Source: GCA-2715645 sp042095375
GTDB taxonomy: Bacteria > Bacteroidota > Bacteroidia > Cytophagales > MED-G16
Direction: 5' to 3'
Assembly: GCA_042095375.1 (NCBI GenBank)
Contig: JBELBJ010000006.1
Location: forward strand, 4,232 to 68,231
Length of the DNA: 64,000 bases
Under the pieces are notes generated by a model, which did no database searches, was not told where the DNA came from, and was given only the letters and a program-made list of their open reading frames with translations. Within the stretch, counting starts at the first letter, position 1; every line of letters starts with the position of its first letter. Shown piece by piece: positions 1 through 7,356 of the stretch. A program made the translations under genes and the position numbers.

Positions 1-147
1 TATGTTATTCATTTATAATTTTTGGGTTATTTTAAATGATGTTTTTAAAAAAAATCTATGTTCCAAAAATAATCATCCTAATAATATATTCATAATCATT
101 TAATGATAAACCTATAAAGATGAAGAGAAAATAAAAAAACGGTTATG

Positions 148-155
148 TATATTTG
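148..155 (+). promoter_or_regulatory. possible -7 element (TATATTTG)
   Basis: The sequence TATATTTG matches the Bacteroidota -7 consensus TAnnTTTG and ends 5 nt before the ATG at 161. No TTG-type -33 element lies about 19 nt upstream. If used, the transcript would start at or almost at the start codon, giving a leaderless or near-leaderless mRNA. The rest of positions 1-147 is AT-rich sequence in which I see no gene or clear structure. Confidence 0.35.
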
Positions 156-160
156 GTGTA

Positions 161-871
161 ATGAAAAAAAAATATCTTATAAAATATTCTTTTGAGTTTG
201 TGGTAATTGTTCTAGGTATAAGTGTGTCTTTTTGGCTTAATGAATTATCTATTGATAATCAAAATGAAGATGAAAGAATAAAAGTTTTAAATAGTCTTAA
301 AATGGAGATTAATGAGATAAGGGATTATACGAATGAGCGTGAAAAAACCTGGATGACGGATCTCAGACTTCTTAATGAATTGCTTTTGCCTCGAAATGGA
401 ATTATTGATACTGATTCAATTTTAAAAATTACAACTGCTAAATCTAGAATTGAAACTTTTTTAGTCATTTATAGAGTTTTTGATCCCCCAATGAATAGAT
501 ACTACTCTATTATTAATTCTGGAGACCTAAAGTTTGTAAAATCAAATAAAATAAAAGAGATATTAAGTAGGCTTCATAACACCTCATTTTCATATGTTGA
601 AACAACAGTAGAATATGAGAAACAACTTAAACAGAGTTTCCTTCCATTCATTTCTCAAAATCATCCTGAAATAATATTAGCTAGAGATGATAACTCCGTG
701 TCAATGAAAAAATATATAGATATACTAAGTCAATCAATTAAAAATGATAAAAAGCTAAAAGCAAACTTTATTATGGTAAAAAGGTACCTTGATTACAAGT
801 TAAGCTTCTTAAGACTTTATGTTGTAAGCTTGGATGATTTAGAAAGAGAAATTGATTTAGTTTTAGACTAG
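161..871 (+). CDS. DUF6090-like membrane-anchored protein
   Basis: This 236-residue protein has a basic N-terminus (MKKK), one hydrophobic segment at about residues 8-26 containing VIVLGISVSFWLNE, and a long hydrophilic, helix-rich remainder. That layout (short cytoplasmic tail, single membrane anchor ending in an L-N-E type sequence, charged domain) is what I know from the DUF6090 family, common and often multi-copy in Flavobacteriia; its function is unknown. The gene stands alone on the plus strand. Its stop codon directly abuts the stop of the convergent lipoprotein gene. Family assignment is by resemblance of the N-terminal region and length only. Confidence 0.6.
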   Translation: MKKKYLIKYSFEFVVIVLGISVSFWLNELSIDNQNEDERIKVLNSLKMEINEIRDYTNEREKTWMTDLRLLNELLLPRNGIIDTDSILKITTAKSRIETFLVIYRVFDPPMNRYYSIINSGDLKFVKSNKIKEILSRLHNTSFSYVETTVEYEKQLKQSFLPFISQNHPEIILARDDNSVSMKKYIDILSQSIKNDKKLKANFIMVKRYLDYKLSFLRLYVVSLDDLEREIDLVLD

Positions 872-1423
872 TTATAAAACACCTTGATTTTGAGAATCAA
901 TCGTAACTTCACCTGAATTTTGTTGTAATTGATTTAACATTGACATCATATCAAAAAAATCTTGCTCACGTGCTATTTTCCCATTTTTAATACTCACCAA
1001 TGTTGTGCCAGATAAATCTAATTTATTGCCAGAAGCAGGTATACCAAAAAAATCACCGGTATGTGTACCTTTAAAATTCCAATATTTTACAATTTTATCT
1101 CCCTGACCAAAAGCATCTACAATTGTAAATTCCACTTCAGAAAATCCGAGAAAATAATTTAAATAAAAGTTTTTTACAGCCTCTATGCCAACAAGATTTC
1201 CTTCTGTTGTTACAATTACAACATCTTCAGTAAAATATTTTTCATTTACAATTGATGTATCTCCCTTAAAAAATTCTCCCCAAACATATTTATACATCTC
1301 AAGGTCTTTTTCTAGCTGAACTTGAGCATCTATCACTTGCTTTTGCTCTTGAGTTGGGCCGCCACAATTAAATAATAGAATAATGAAAATAGAGGAAAAT
1401 ATAAGGTTTAAAGATTTTATCAT
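872..1423 (-). CDS. NTF2/SnoaL-like lipoprotein
   Basis: This 183-residue protein has a lipoprotein signal: hydrophobic residues 6-19 followed by Cys20 in LLFNCGG. The mature part looks like a SnoaL/NTF2-fold domain: a helical start with a WGEFFKGD stretch, then strands containing VGIEAVKNFY, a central WNFKGTHTG strand and a C-terminal LVSIKNGKIAREQDFFD motif, the usual end of polyketide-cyclase-like domains. Such proteins are often ligand-binding or of unknown role when lipid-anchored. It is divergent from a second, similar lipoprotein gene starting at 1548, with which it shares the THT and (Q/G)D(F/Y)FD patterns, so the two are probably distant paralogues. No catalytic assignment can be made. 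Confidence 0.65.
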   Translation of the reverse strand: MIKSLNLIFSSIFIILLFNCGGPTQEQKQVIDAQVQLEKDLEMYKYVWGEFFKGDTSIVNEKYFTEDVVIVTTEGNLVGIEAVKNFYLNYFLGFSEVEFTIVDAFGQGDKIVKYWNFKGTHTGDFFGIPASGNKLDLSGTTLVSIKNGKIAREQDFFDMMSMLNQLQQNSGEVTIDSQNQGVL

Positions 1424-1515
1424 AATAGATTTTTTTTAATAAATAATTTAAATAACCACACTAAAATAGAAAAAAAATATGATTTATAATTATATAATCT
1501 TATTAATGTATCATA

Positions 1516-1523
1516 TATATTTG
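1516..1523 (+). promoter_or_regulatory. -7 element (TATATTTG) of the second NTF2-like gene
   Basis: TATATTTG fits TAnnTTTG and lies 24 nt before the ATG at 1548. No good -33 TTTG is present at the expected distance. Its position argues for the start at 1548, because the upstream in-frame ATG at 1479 would lie before the promoter. Confidence 0.4.
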
Positions 1524-1547
1524 AAATCTAATTTAAACTTAACAATT

Positions 1548-2051
1548 ATGAAAAAAATAATTTTATTGATGAGTATAGTTTTTTTATATTCTTGTAATAA
1601 CACAAATACTATGAGCGAAGTTGAATCCTCAAATAATAATTATGCGAGGAATCTTGAGTCAGCTCAAAATTTTATGAAATTACATGAAATAGAAGATCTA
1701 GAGTCTCAAATTGCTATGTTATCTGATGATTTAATCCATGAACCTCCTAGATATGGAGCCGAACTCCAAGATAAAGATGGTTTTATTAATGATGTAAAAG
1801 GATATCAAGATAATTTTGAAAATATGAAATTTACTCCTACTTACTGGCTTCCTGGAAGTGATTCTCTTGGAAACATGAATGGTAGTGTAAGAGTGTATGG
1901 TGTTTGGACAGCAACTCATACACCAACTCAAAAAAGTATAAATCTTAAGTCTTACCATTATTGGGATTTTGATGATGGTGGCTTAATCATACAAGCTGGT
2001 GATTATTTTGATGCAACTGGTATGATGATGTCATTAGCATCTGACGAATAA
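1548..2051 (+). CDS. NTF2/SnoaL-like lipoprotein
   Basis: I chose the start at 1548, which gives a clean lipoprotein signal (MKKIILLMSIVFLYSC, lipid-modified Cys16) and a 167-residue product; an upstream ATG at 1479 only adds a poor N-terminus. The mature protein resembles the divergent lipoprotein at 872-1423: a helical region around residues 30-60, a VRVYGVWTATHTPTQ strand, a YHYWDFDDGG strand and a closing AGDYFDATGMM motif typical of SnoaL/NTF2-like folds. It is likely an envelope lipoprotein of unknown ligand. A terminator hairpin follows the stop codon. The pair probably arose by duplication and inversion. Confidence 0.6.
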   Translation: MKKIILLMSIVFLYSCNNTNTMSEVESSNNNYARNLESAQNFMKLHEIEDLESQIAMLSDDLIHEPPRYGAELQDKDGFINDVKGYQDNFENMKFTPTYWLPGSDSLGNMNGSVRVYGVWTATHTPTQKSINLKSYHYWDFDDGGLIIQAGDYFDATGMMMSLASDE

Positions 2052-2069
2052 CTTAATAAGTAATACATA

Positions 2070-2096
2070 AAAAAGGATCCTAATGGATCTTTTTTT
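2070..2096 (+). terminator. intrinsic terminator
   Basis: A 10-bp stem (AAAAGGATCC with GGATCTTTTT, one G-T wobble) with a TAAT loop is followed by a T run. It lies about 20 nt after the stop codon of the lipoprotein gene. The A-run on the left arm could make it weakly bidirectional. Confidence 0.75.
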
Positions 2097-2137
2097 ATGT
2101 TGTTTTTAAACTTGATAGCTTTATTTAATTATAAAAA

Positions 2138-2560
2138 ATGGAAAAAGAGTTTAATAAATTTCTTGAGTTTCATAAAGTAAACGGAGGAACAGGAAAAATT
2201 TTTAAATTTAAATTAATTGAATACAGAAAGGGGTTTTTAAAATTAGAAGGTCAATTCCCTTCTGAAACTCTCAACCCAAGTAAGACTGTGCAAGGTGGAC
2301 AAATAAATTCTATGCTGGATGATGTTACAAGCATACTTTTAATTTATGAGTCTAAAGGAACCTCATACCCTAACTCAACCAATCTTCATAGCATACACCA
2401 TAGACCTTTGTTTGGAGGAGAAGTTGTTGCAACAGCTGAAATTATAAAAAAAGGAAAAACTATATCTACAGTTAAAGGTGAAGTGTTTAATCCTGAAGGA
2501 AAATTAGCAGCCACATTAATTCATACTGCTGTAATTATGAAAAGTGATTTTAAGATGTGA
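2138..2560 (+). CDS. PaaI-type hotdog-fold acyl-CoA thioesterase
   Basis: This 140-residue single-domain protein has the order expected for a PaaI/YbdB-type hotdog thioesterase: a central motif VQGGQINSMLDDVTSILL (about residues 51-69), which corresponds to the HGG-x-hotdog helix with catalytic Asp/Glu, then LHSIHHRPLFGGEVVATAEIIKKGKTISTVKGEVFNPEGKLAATL split over two strands. Such enzymes hydrolyse acyl-CoA thioesters in the cytoplasm. The usual His of HGG is Gln here, a variation seen in the family. It is a single-gene unit after the terminator at 2070; the substrate cannot be inferred. Confidence 0.8.
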   Translation: MEKEFNKFLEFHKVNGGTGKIFKFKLIEYRKGFLKLEGQFPSETLNPSKTVQGGQINSMLDDVTSILLIYESKGTSYPNSTNLHSIHHRPLFGGEVVATAEIIKKGKTISTVKGEVFNPEGKLAATLIHTAVIMKSDFKM

Positions 2561-2585
2561 TAGTAATCAGAAAAAATTCAATCTA

Positions 2586-3455
2586 TTATAAAAATATATT
2601 TTCTAATTTTAAATTAGCACTAGGTTTCACATTACTTATAGTTGGACCATATGATTGGCCATCCTTTAAGATATTATAAAAATCATTTAATTCGATATTA
2701 AACAATTCTTTAAATGCCGTCTTCCAATTATTTTTATCAGCATTTTTTTCCCAAAAATCTTTATAAACCATCCTAAAAGCTTTCTCTTCAGAGATATTTT
2801 GTTTTTGCAATTCTTTTACAAGAACTAATACCATAAATACAGAAGATGCATAATTTTGATCTTTAGGACCATTTGAATCATAACTTTCATATATTTCAGG
2901 AGTAGAGGTAACAGCCACATCAATATTAGCTTGAGAATTTGAAAAATAATCATAGGAATAATACTGTTGTATATATAATGATTCAAAGGATGCCGCACCT
3001 CCTTCAGCCATCCATTTTAACTCAAGACCATCTGGCTTGAAAAAATTTTCGGATAACCCCATTTGATAGGCATGAAATACTTCATGAGGAATTACAGAAT
3101 ATCTATGCATATCTTTATTTGTAAATTCTGATTCTGGTATCTCTAATACCATATACCTTTCTTTACTATTTCCACAAATACAAGCACCATCTGCATTTCC
3201 TATTTGTTTTTTATATGGCTTATCAGCGCTGCTTTTCCATGCATAAATATCTAATTCAGGAAAATAACTAGTAGGTTTAACAGGAATATGTTTATCCAAA
3301 TTTCCCATAATTACATTAAACTCATCTATCCAATCTTGAGGTAAGCTGCTATGCAAATTATAATTGAATTTAAACTTATCTGGAACAACATTATCATCAT
3401 CCTTATTACATGAGAGAGATAAAAAGAAAACTAAATAAAAGAAGTATTTTTTCAT
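2586..3455 (-). CDS. putative zinc metallopeptidase lipoprotein (HExxH)
   Basis: This 289-residue protein begins with a lipoprotein signal (Cys16 in LSLSCNKDDD; the acidic run after Cys is common in flavobacterial surface lipoproteins). Residues 124-128 read HEVFH, a perfect HExxH zinc-binding motif, inside PHEVFHAYQ. Glu151 in WMAEGGA, 23 residues downstream, is a good third ligand for a gluzincin-type active site. A CxC pair (Cys92, Cys94) precedes it. I do not recognise the exact family. The motif, export signal and helical C-terminal half suggest an outer-membrane-anchored peptidase-like protein. It is monocistronic and convergent with the thioesterase gene. Confidence 0.6.
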   Translation of the reverse strand: MKKYFFYLVFFLSLSCNKDDDNVVPDKFKFNYNLHSSLPQDWIDEFNVIMGNLDKHIPVKPTSYFPELDIYAWKSSADKPYKKQIGNADGACICGNSKERYMVLEIPESEFTNKDMHRYSVIPHEVFHAYQMGLSENFFKPDGLELKWMAEGGAASFESLYIQQYYSYDYFSNSQANIDVAVTSTPEIYESYDSNGPKDQNYASSVFMVLVLVKELQKQNISEEKAFRMVYKDFWEKNADKNNWKTAFKELFNIELNDFYNILKDGQSYGPTISNVKPSANLKLENIFL

Positions 3456-3509
3456 AACAAAATGAGTTTGTTAATAAACAAAGATATGAAAATTAACGCT
3501 TTATCTTTT

Positions 3510-4127
3510 TCATTTAAAATTATTAGATTTTTTCAAAATTTTTTTATGAATTTTTAAAACCTTTGGCAATAATAAGTTGTTCTCATTATTATCAATCACT
3601 TCATCGCAAAAATTAATAGCTTTTTTGACATCCATTTGGGTTTTAATAATTTTAACTATATCATCCTCATTTTTTTCTTGATCTCTCTGCAATACTCGTT
3701 TAATTCTAATGTTTCTTTCAGCAGAGACATATATTAAAAAATCTAACTCTTTATATGATTCAGATTCTATTATTAATGCGGATTCTTTAACCAAATAGTC
3801 ATTATTTGAATTTTTTTTAATCCAAAAATGAAAGTCTTCTTTTACAAAAGGATGAACCAAACTATTAATCTTTAGTCTATGAGAATTGTTTTCAAAAATC
3901 TTATTAGACAAAAATTGATTATCTATTTTATTGTTTTTATAAGATTCGATTCCAAAATTATTAATGATTTCTTTTTTTAAATCCTCGTTGTTATTCATCA
4001 ATACCTTAGCTCTGCCATCAGATAAATAAATAGGAACCCCAAGAGTATTTAAAATTTTACATATTAAAGATTTACCTGCACCTACTCCTCCCGTTATCCC
4101 AACCAAAAAAGGACTTTTTTTGGTCAT
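3510..4127 (-). CDS. coaE: dephospho-CoA kinase
   Basis: This cytoplasmic enzyme catalyses the last step of coenzyme A synthesis, ATP-dependent phosphorylation of the 3'-hydroxyl of dephospho-CoA. The 205-residue length is normal. Residues 10-20 read GITGGVGAGKS, the CoaE version of the Walker A loop, followed by LSDGRAKVLM (substrate-binding DxxAR-like motif) and the LVHPFV motif of the lid region. It is the last gene of a tight minus-strand cluster (nusB, YtxH, DUF1573, yajC, coaE), 2 nt downstream of yajC, an arrangement I associate with Flavobacteriia. Confidence 0.93.
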   Translation of the reverse strand: MTKKSPFLVGITGGVGAGKSLICKILNTLGVPIYLSDGRAKVLMNNNEDLKKEIINNFGIESYKNNKIDNQFLSNKIFENNSHRLKINSLVHPFVKEDFHFWIKKNSNNDYLVKESALIIESESYKELDFLIYVSAERNIRIKRVLQRDQEKNEDDIVKIIKTQMDVKKAINFCDEVIDNNENNLLLPKVLKIHKKILKKSNNFK

Positions 4128-4129
4128 AA

Positions 4130-4423
4130 TTAATTATTAAGATTACTCATCTCATATGAAATAGAATTTTTATCTATTTGAATTCGTGTTCCTCTATCTA
4201 TTTCTAGAGTTATAGTTTTTTTTTCAATAGAAATGACTTTACCATGAATTCCTCCAACAGTAATAATTTTATTCCCTTTTTTTAAATTTTCAATAAATTC
4301 ACTTTGCTTTTTCTCTTTAACTTGACCTGGTCTAATTATAAAAAAATAGAATACAGCTAAAATTGCTATAGGAAAAAAAAGTTGAGCAAAACCGAATCCT
4401 TGTCCAGCTTGTAATAATATCAT
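4130..4423 (-). CDS. yajC: preprotein translocase subunit YajC
   Basis: This 97-residue protein has one transmembrane segment (about residues 12-28, ending FFIIRPGQ) followed by a basic stretch and a small cytoplasmic beta domain with GNKIITVGGIHGKVISIEKKTITLEI, the hallmark of YajC. YajC associates with SecDF and the SecYEG translocon in the inner membrane. secDF itself is not in the window. It lies 5 nt downstream of the DUF1573 gene and 2 nt upstream of coaE. Confidence 0.93.
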   Translation of the reverse strand: MILLQAGQGFGFAQLFFPIAILAVFYFFIIRPGQVKEKKQSEFIENLKKGNKIITVGGIHGKVISIEKKTITLEIDRGTRIQIDKNSISYEMSNLNN

Positions 4424-4428
4424 AAAAA

Positions 4429-4923
4429 CTATTTACCAACTACTTGAGCTTTGATCAATAATTTTTTGACCTTTTCTTGAGTGTTAGAGGTTATTGTAAC
4501 AACTTTATTTTGAATTCCAGGTTTATTACTAGAATCAAATTGAACTTGAATTTCTCCTGATCCACCAGGTGGAATTGGTTCTTTAGGCCAAGCAGGAACA
4601 GTACAGCCACATGCTGCAGTAGCTTTTGAGATAATCAACGGTGCTTCCCCTACATTACTAAATCTAAATGTATGTCCTACAATAGCCCCATCTTTAATTT
4701 CACCAAAATTATATTCTTCTTCAACAAACTGAAATTTTGGATAAAGAGCTGAAGCAGTAGAAGAACTAACACCTCCTCTTTTTAATGCTGCAACTTCAGT
4801 TTCTAATTTTGCAACCCTCATTTCTAAATCCTTTATAGGTCCATTACAACTCATTAAAAAGACAAACGTTAAAAGAGGGAAAACAAACCTAATTGGTTTT
4901 AAATATTTTTTATATCTATTCAT
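4429..4923 (-). CDS. DUF1573 lipoprotein
   Basis: This 164-residue protein has a signal ending at Cys26 (FLMSC), a short predicted coiled coil (IKDLEMRVAKLETEVAALKRG, near residues 29-49) and a C-terminal DUF1573 Ig-like domain with YNFGEIKDG, HTFRFSNVGEAPLII and the characteristic ACGCTVP motif followed by PPGGSGEI. DUF1573 proteins are abundant in Bacteroidota and of unknown function. The coiled coil suggests oligomerisation at the membrane. It overlaps the upstream YtxH gene by 4 nt (ATGA), so the two are translationally coupled. Confidence 0.88.
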   Translation of the reverse strand: MNRYKKYLKPIRFVFPLLTFVFLMSCNGPIKDLEMRVAKLETEVAALKRGGVSSSTASALYPKFQFVEEEYNFGEIKDGAIVGHTFRFSNVGEAPLIISKATAACGCTVPAWPKEPIPPGGSGEIQVQFDSSNKPGIQNKVVTITSNTQEKVKKLLIKAQVVGK

Positions 4924-5219
4924 TTTTTTTTCATTTTTGTGAGTATACCATCAACATCTTTCAATAATTTTTCAGCTTTATCCTTTGCATCATTTACCAC
5001 CTTTTTTTCTTCCTTTCCAGATGCTGACTTTTTAATATCTTTATCTTCTAAAATTTCTTCTAAAAGATCTTGAATCCTTAACTTATATTTATTTAATCTA
5101 TAAGTCAATCTATCACGTGTATTATTACCTCTATCAGGAGCAAATAACACTCCAAAAACTCCACCAAGTAGTAAACCTACAAAGAAGGAAATTATTGAAT
5201 TAGATGAATTTTTACTCAT
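4920..5219 (-). CDS. YtxH domain-containing protein
   Basis: This small 99-residue protein has an N-terminal hydrophobic segment FFVGLLLGGVFGVLFAPDRG, which is the YtxH/gas-vesicle-like signature (glycine-rich membrane helix followed by LxAPxxG), and a lysine- and aspartate-rich helical tail. YtxH proteins are linked to general stress in Firmicutes; in Bacteroidota the role is unknown. The gene sits 11 nt downstream of nusB and overlaps the DUF1573 gene. Confidence 0.8.
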   Translation of the reverse strand: MSKNSSNSIISFFVGLLLGGVFGVLFAPDRGNNTRDRLTYRLNKYKLRIQDLLEEILEDKDIKKSASGKEEKKVVNDAKDKAEKLLKDVDGILTKMKKK

Positions 5220-5230
5220 TTTATAACAAT

Positions 5231-6187
5231 TTATTTATTATCAATTAATCCTTTACCTGTTTTCTTAATTTTATCAATCATTTTTTTTGATAAAATATCA
5301 AGTACTCCATTAATAAAATTTTTACTCTTTGGAGTACTATATTTTTTTGCTATATCAATGTATTCATTAATGGTAACTTTAACTGGTATATTATGAAAAT
5401 ATAAAAATTCACATATTCCCATTTTTAAAAGAATTCTATCAATTGTAGAGATTCTTTCTATATCCCAATTTTGACAATTATCACTAATTAAACTGTCAAA
5501 AATTTTATTGCCATCCAATACACCTTCAAACAAATTTTTCGCAAAAGATTTATCATCTGACAAATCATTAGATAAATCTGCGATTGTAAATTTATCTAAT
5601 TTTATTGAATTAAGTGAATTTAAGGTCTTCTTTATCATTGATTTAAGTATTGATTTATCTTCTTCCCAAAATAAATCCTTTTCCGAAAAATGTTTATTAA
5701 TTTCCTCATTCTTAAATATAAAATTTAGAGATATATAGTTCAAAATTTTTAAATCATTTTCAAAATCTGTTTCAATTTGATTTTGATATTTAATAATTTC
5801 ATCATTTTTTAATAAAGATTTATACCATATTTTTATATCATCATTTGTCGAATTAATATCTAAATCATAATTCATAAATTCTTTGTTAAGCATTTTATTT
5901 TCCTTGATAAACTTTATTATTTTATTATCAGACAGATTATAATTTGATTCTGGTTTCTTTACAACCATTTCCTTAGAGATCTCTTTATCAATTAAATTTA
6001 AATTTAGAAAGTGTATTGGTGTTATTAAGATTTCAAAATACATGGGATAGATTAAATCAATAGACTTTTCTAGATCTGAAAAAACTTTCTCGGAATAATT
6101 GCTATAACTCTCAGCGTGTTTATAAGTTTTTTCATATGAGTACAATAATTGTAAAACACGTATACGTAAGGCTCTTCTACTAAGCAT
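5231..6187 (-). CDS. nusB: transcription antitermination factor NusB
   Basis: NusB binds boxA RNA with S10 and supports antitermination at rRNA operons. The protein starts MLSRRALRIRVLQLLYSYE, matching the R-R-x-x-R-x-x-x-L-Q-x-L-Y start of NusB. At 318 residues it is much longer than the ~140-residue proteobacterial form. The C-terminal ~130 residues carry the second part of the fold (NWDIERISTIDRILLKMGICEF and VTINEYIDIAKKYSTPKSKNFINGVLD), separated by an inserted helical region of about 150 residues, the usual Bacteroidota architecture. It heads the nusB-to-coaE cluster, 40 nt after the Leu dehydrogenase gene. Confidence 0.92.
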   Translation of the reverse strand: MLSRRALRIRVLQLLYSYEKTYKHAESYSNYSEKVFSDLEKSIDLIYPMYFEILITPIHFLNLNLIDKEISKEMVVKKPESNYNLSDNKIIKFIKENKMLNKEFMNYDLDINSTNDDIKIWYKSLLKNDEIIKYQNQIETDFENDLKILNYISLNFIFKNEEINKHFSEKDLFWEEDKSILKSMIKKTLNSLNSIKLDKFTIADLSNDLSDDKSFAKNLFEGVLDGNKIFDSLISDNCQNWDIERISTIDRILLKMGICEFLYFHNIPVKVTINEYIDIAKKYSTPKSKNFINGVLDILSKKMIDKIKKTGKGLIDNK

Positions 6188-6227
6188 ATCTATTAATTTA
6201 AAGAACGATAATTTTTTGTAAAATTAA

Positions 6228-7292
6228 TTACTTTTTTTTATTTCTATCAATTCTATCCAAAGCTATTTTCATAGCAGAAGCATTTGTTGATATATTATTT
6301 TTAGTAGAAAGTTTGAGAACATCTTCAACTTTTGAATAAATATTTTCAGTCATAGAAAATACTTTTTCTTTACTTAAATCTTGAATTTGTTCATGATAAA
6401 CACTAATTATTCCTCCTGAATTAATCAGGAAATCTGGAACATATACAATATTTCTTTCTTTTAATTCAATGTCATGGGTTTTATCATTTTCTAGTTGATT
6501 ATTTGCTGCTCCTGCTATAATCTTACATTTTAACTTTTTTATTGATTTTGAATTTAAAATCCCTCCTAAAGCACAAGGAGAAAATATATCTAAATCAATA
6601 GAATAAATTTCACTGTTTTTAAAAGTCTTAACTTCATGTTTTTTAGTTACATTTTTTAAAATTTCAAAATTAATGTCGCTTACATAAATATTTGCTTTTT
6701 CTTTAACTAAATATTCAATTAGTTTGATTCCTACTTTTCCTATACCCTGCAAAGCAATTTTTTTTCCTTCTAAAGAATCATTCCCATATACAAACTTAGT
6801 GGCTGCTTTCATTCCTAAATAAACACCATATGCAGTTGGATGAGAAGAATCTCCCAAACCACCTTTTTCCTCTGGCATGCCTACAACAAAAGGAGTAACA
6901 TCTTTCATCCAAATCATATCCTGAGAGGAAATATTTACATCTTGTGCAGTCCAATATTTCCCATTTAAATCATTTATAAAAGAAGCATATTTTTGAATGA
7001 AATTTTTATTTTTTAATTTCAAATCTCCTATAATTACTGCTTTACCTCCACCAGCATCAAGTCCAGCAAGAGAGGATTTTAATGTCATTGCTTTTGAAAG
7101 TCTCAAAACATCTTTTAACCCCTCCTCTTCTGAGGAATAGTTCCACATTCTTGTACCTCCAATAGATGGTCCCAAGGTAGTATCATGAACTCCAATAATA
7201 GCTTTCAAGCCTAATTTGTTATCGGAACAATAAACAATTTGCTCATGATCTTGTTTAAAAATCTTTTCAGATAAACTAGAATTATTTTGCAT
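6228..7292 (-). CDS. Glu/Leu/Phe/Val dehydrogenase (leucine dehydrogenase type)
   Basis: This 354-residue enzyme is of the amino-acid dehydrogenase family and likely interconverts branched-chain amino acids and 2-oxo acids with NAD+. Family motifs are GGTRMW (residues 45-50), Lys72 in MTLKSSLAGLDAGGGKAV and catalytic Lys84 in GGGKAV, and a Rossmann motif LQGIGKVG near residue 190. FSPCALGGILN and IIAGAANNQL are the typical C-terminal motifs. The short length and GGGK motif point to leucine/valine rather than glutamate dehydrogenase; exact specificity cannot be read. It is divergent from the ABC exporter gene at 7357. Confidence 0.85.
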   Translation of the reverse strand: MQNNSSLSEKIFKQDHEQIVYCSDNKLGLKAIIGVHDTTLGPSIGGTRMWNYSSEEEGLKDVLRLSKAMTLKSSLAGLDAGGGKAVIIGDLKLKNKNFIQKYASFINDLNGKYWTAQDVNISSQDMIWMKDVTPFVVGMPEEKGGLGDSSHPTAYGVYLGMKAATKFVYGNDSLEGKKIALQGIGKVGIKLIEYLVKEKANIYVSDINFEILKNVTKKHEVKTFKNSEIYSIDLDIFSPCALGGILNSKSIKKLKCKIIAGAANNQLENDKTHDIELKERNIVYVPDFLINSGGIISVYHEQIQDLSKEKVFSMTENIYSKVEDVLKLSTKNNISTNASAMKIALDRIDRNKKK

Positions 7293-7307
7293 CCTTTTAA
7301 CAAAAAT

Positions 7308-7325
7308 ATTTATTTATAAATAAAT
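7308..7325. repeat. 18-bp AT-only perfect palindrome
   Basis: A perfect 18-bp palindrome centred on TTTATAAA lies in the 64-bp divergent spacer between the Leu dehydrogenase and ABC exporter genes. Because it contains only A and T in an AT-rich genome, it may be chance; it could be an operator. Confidence 0.3.
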
Positions 7326-7356
7326 TTCTCTCATATCCAAATCATATTATATTACA

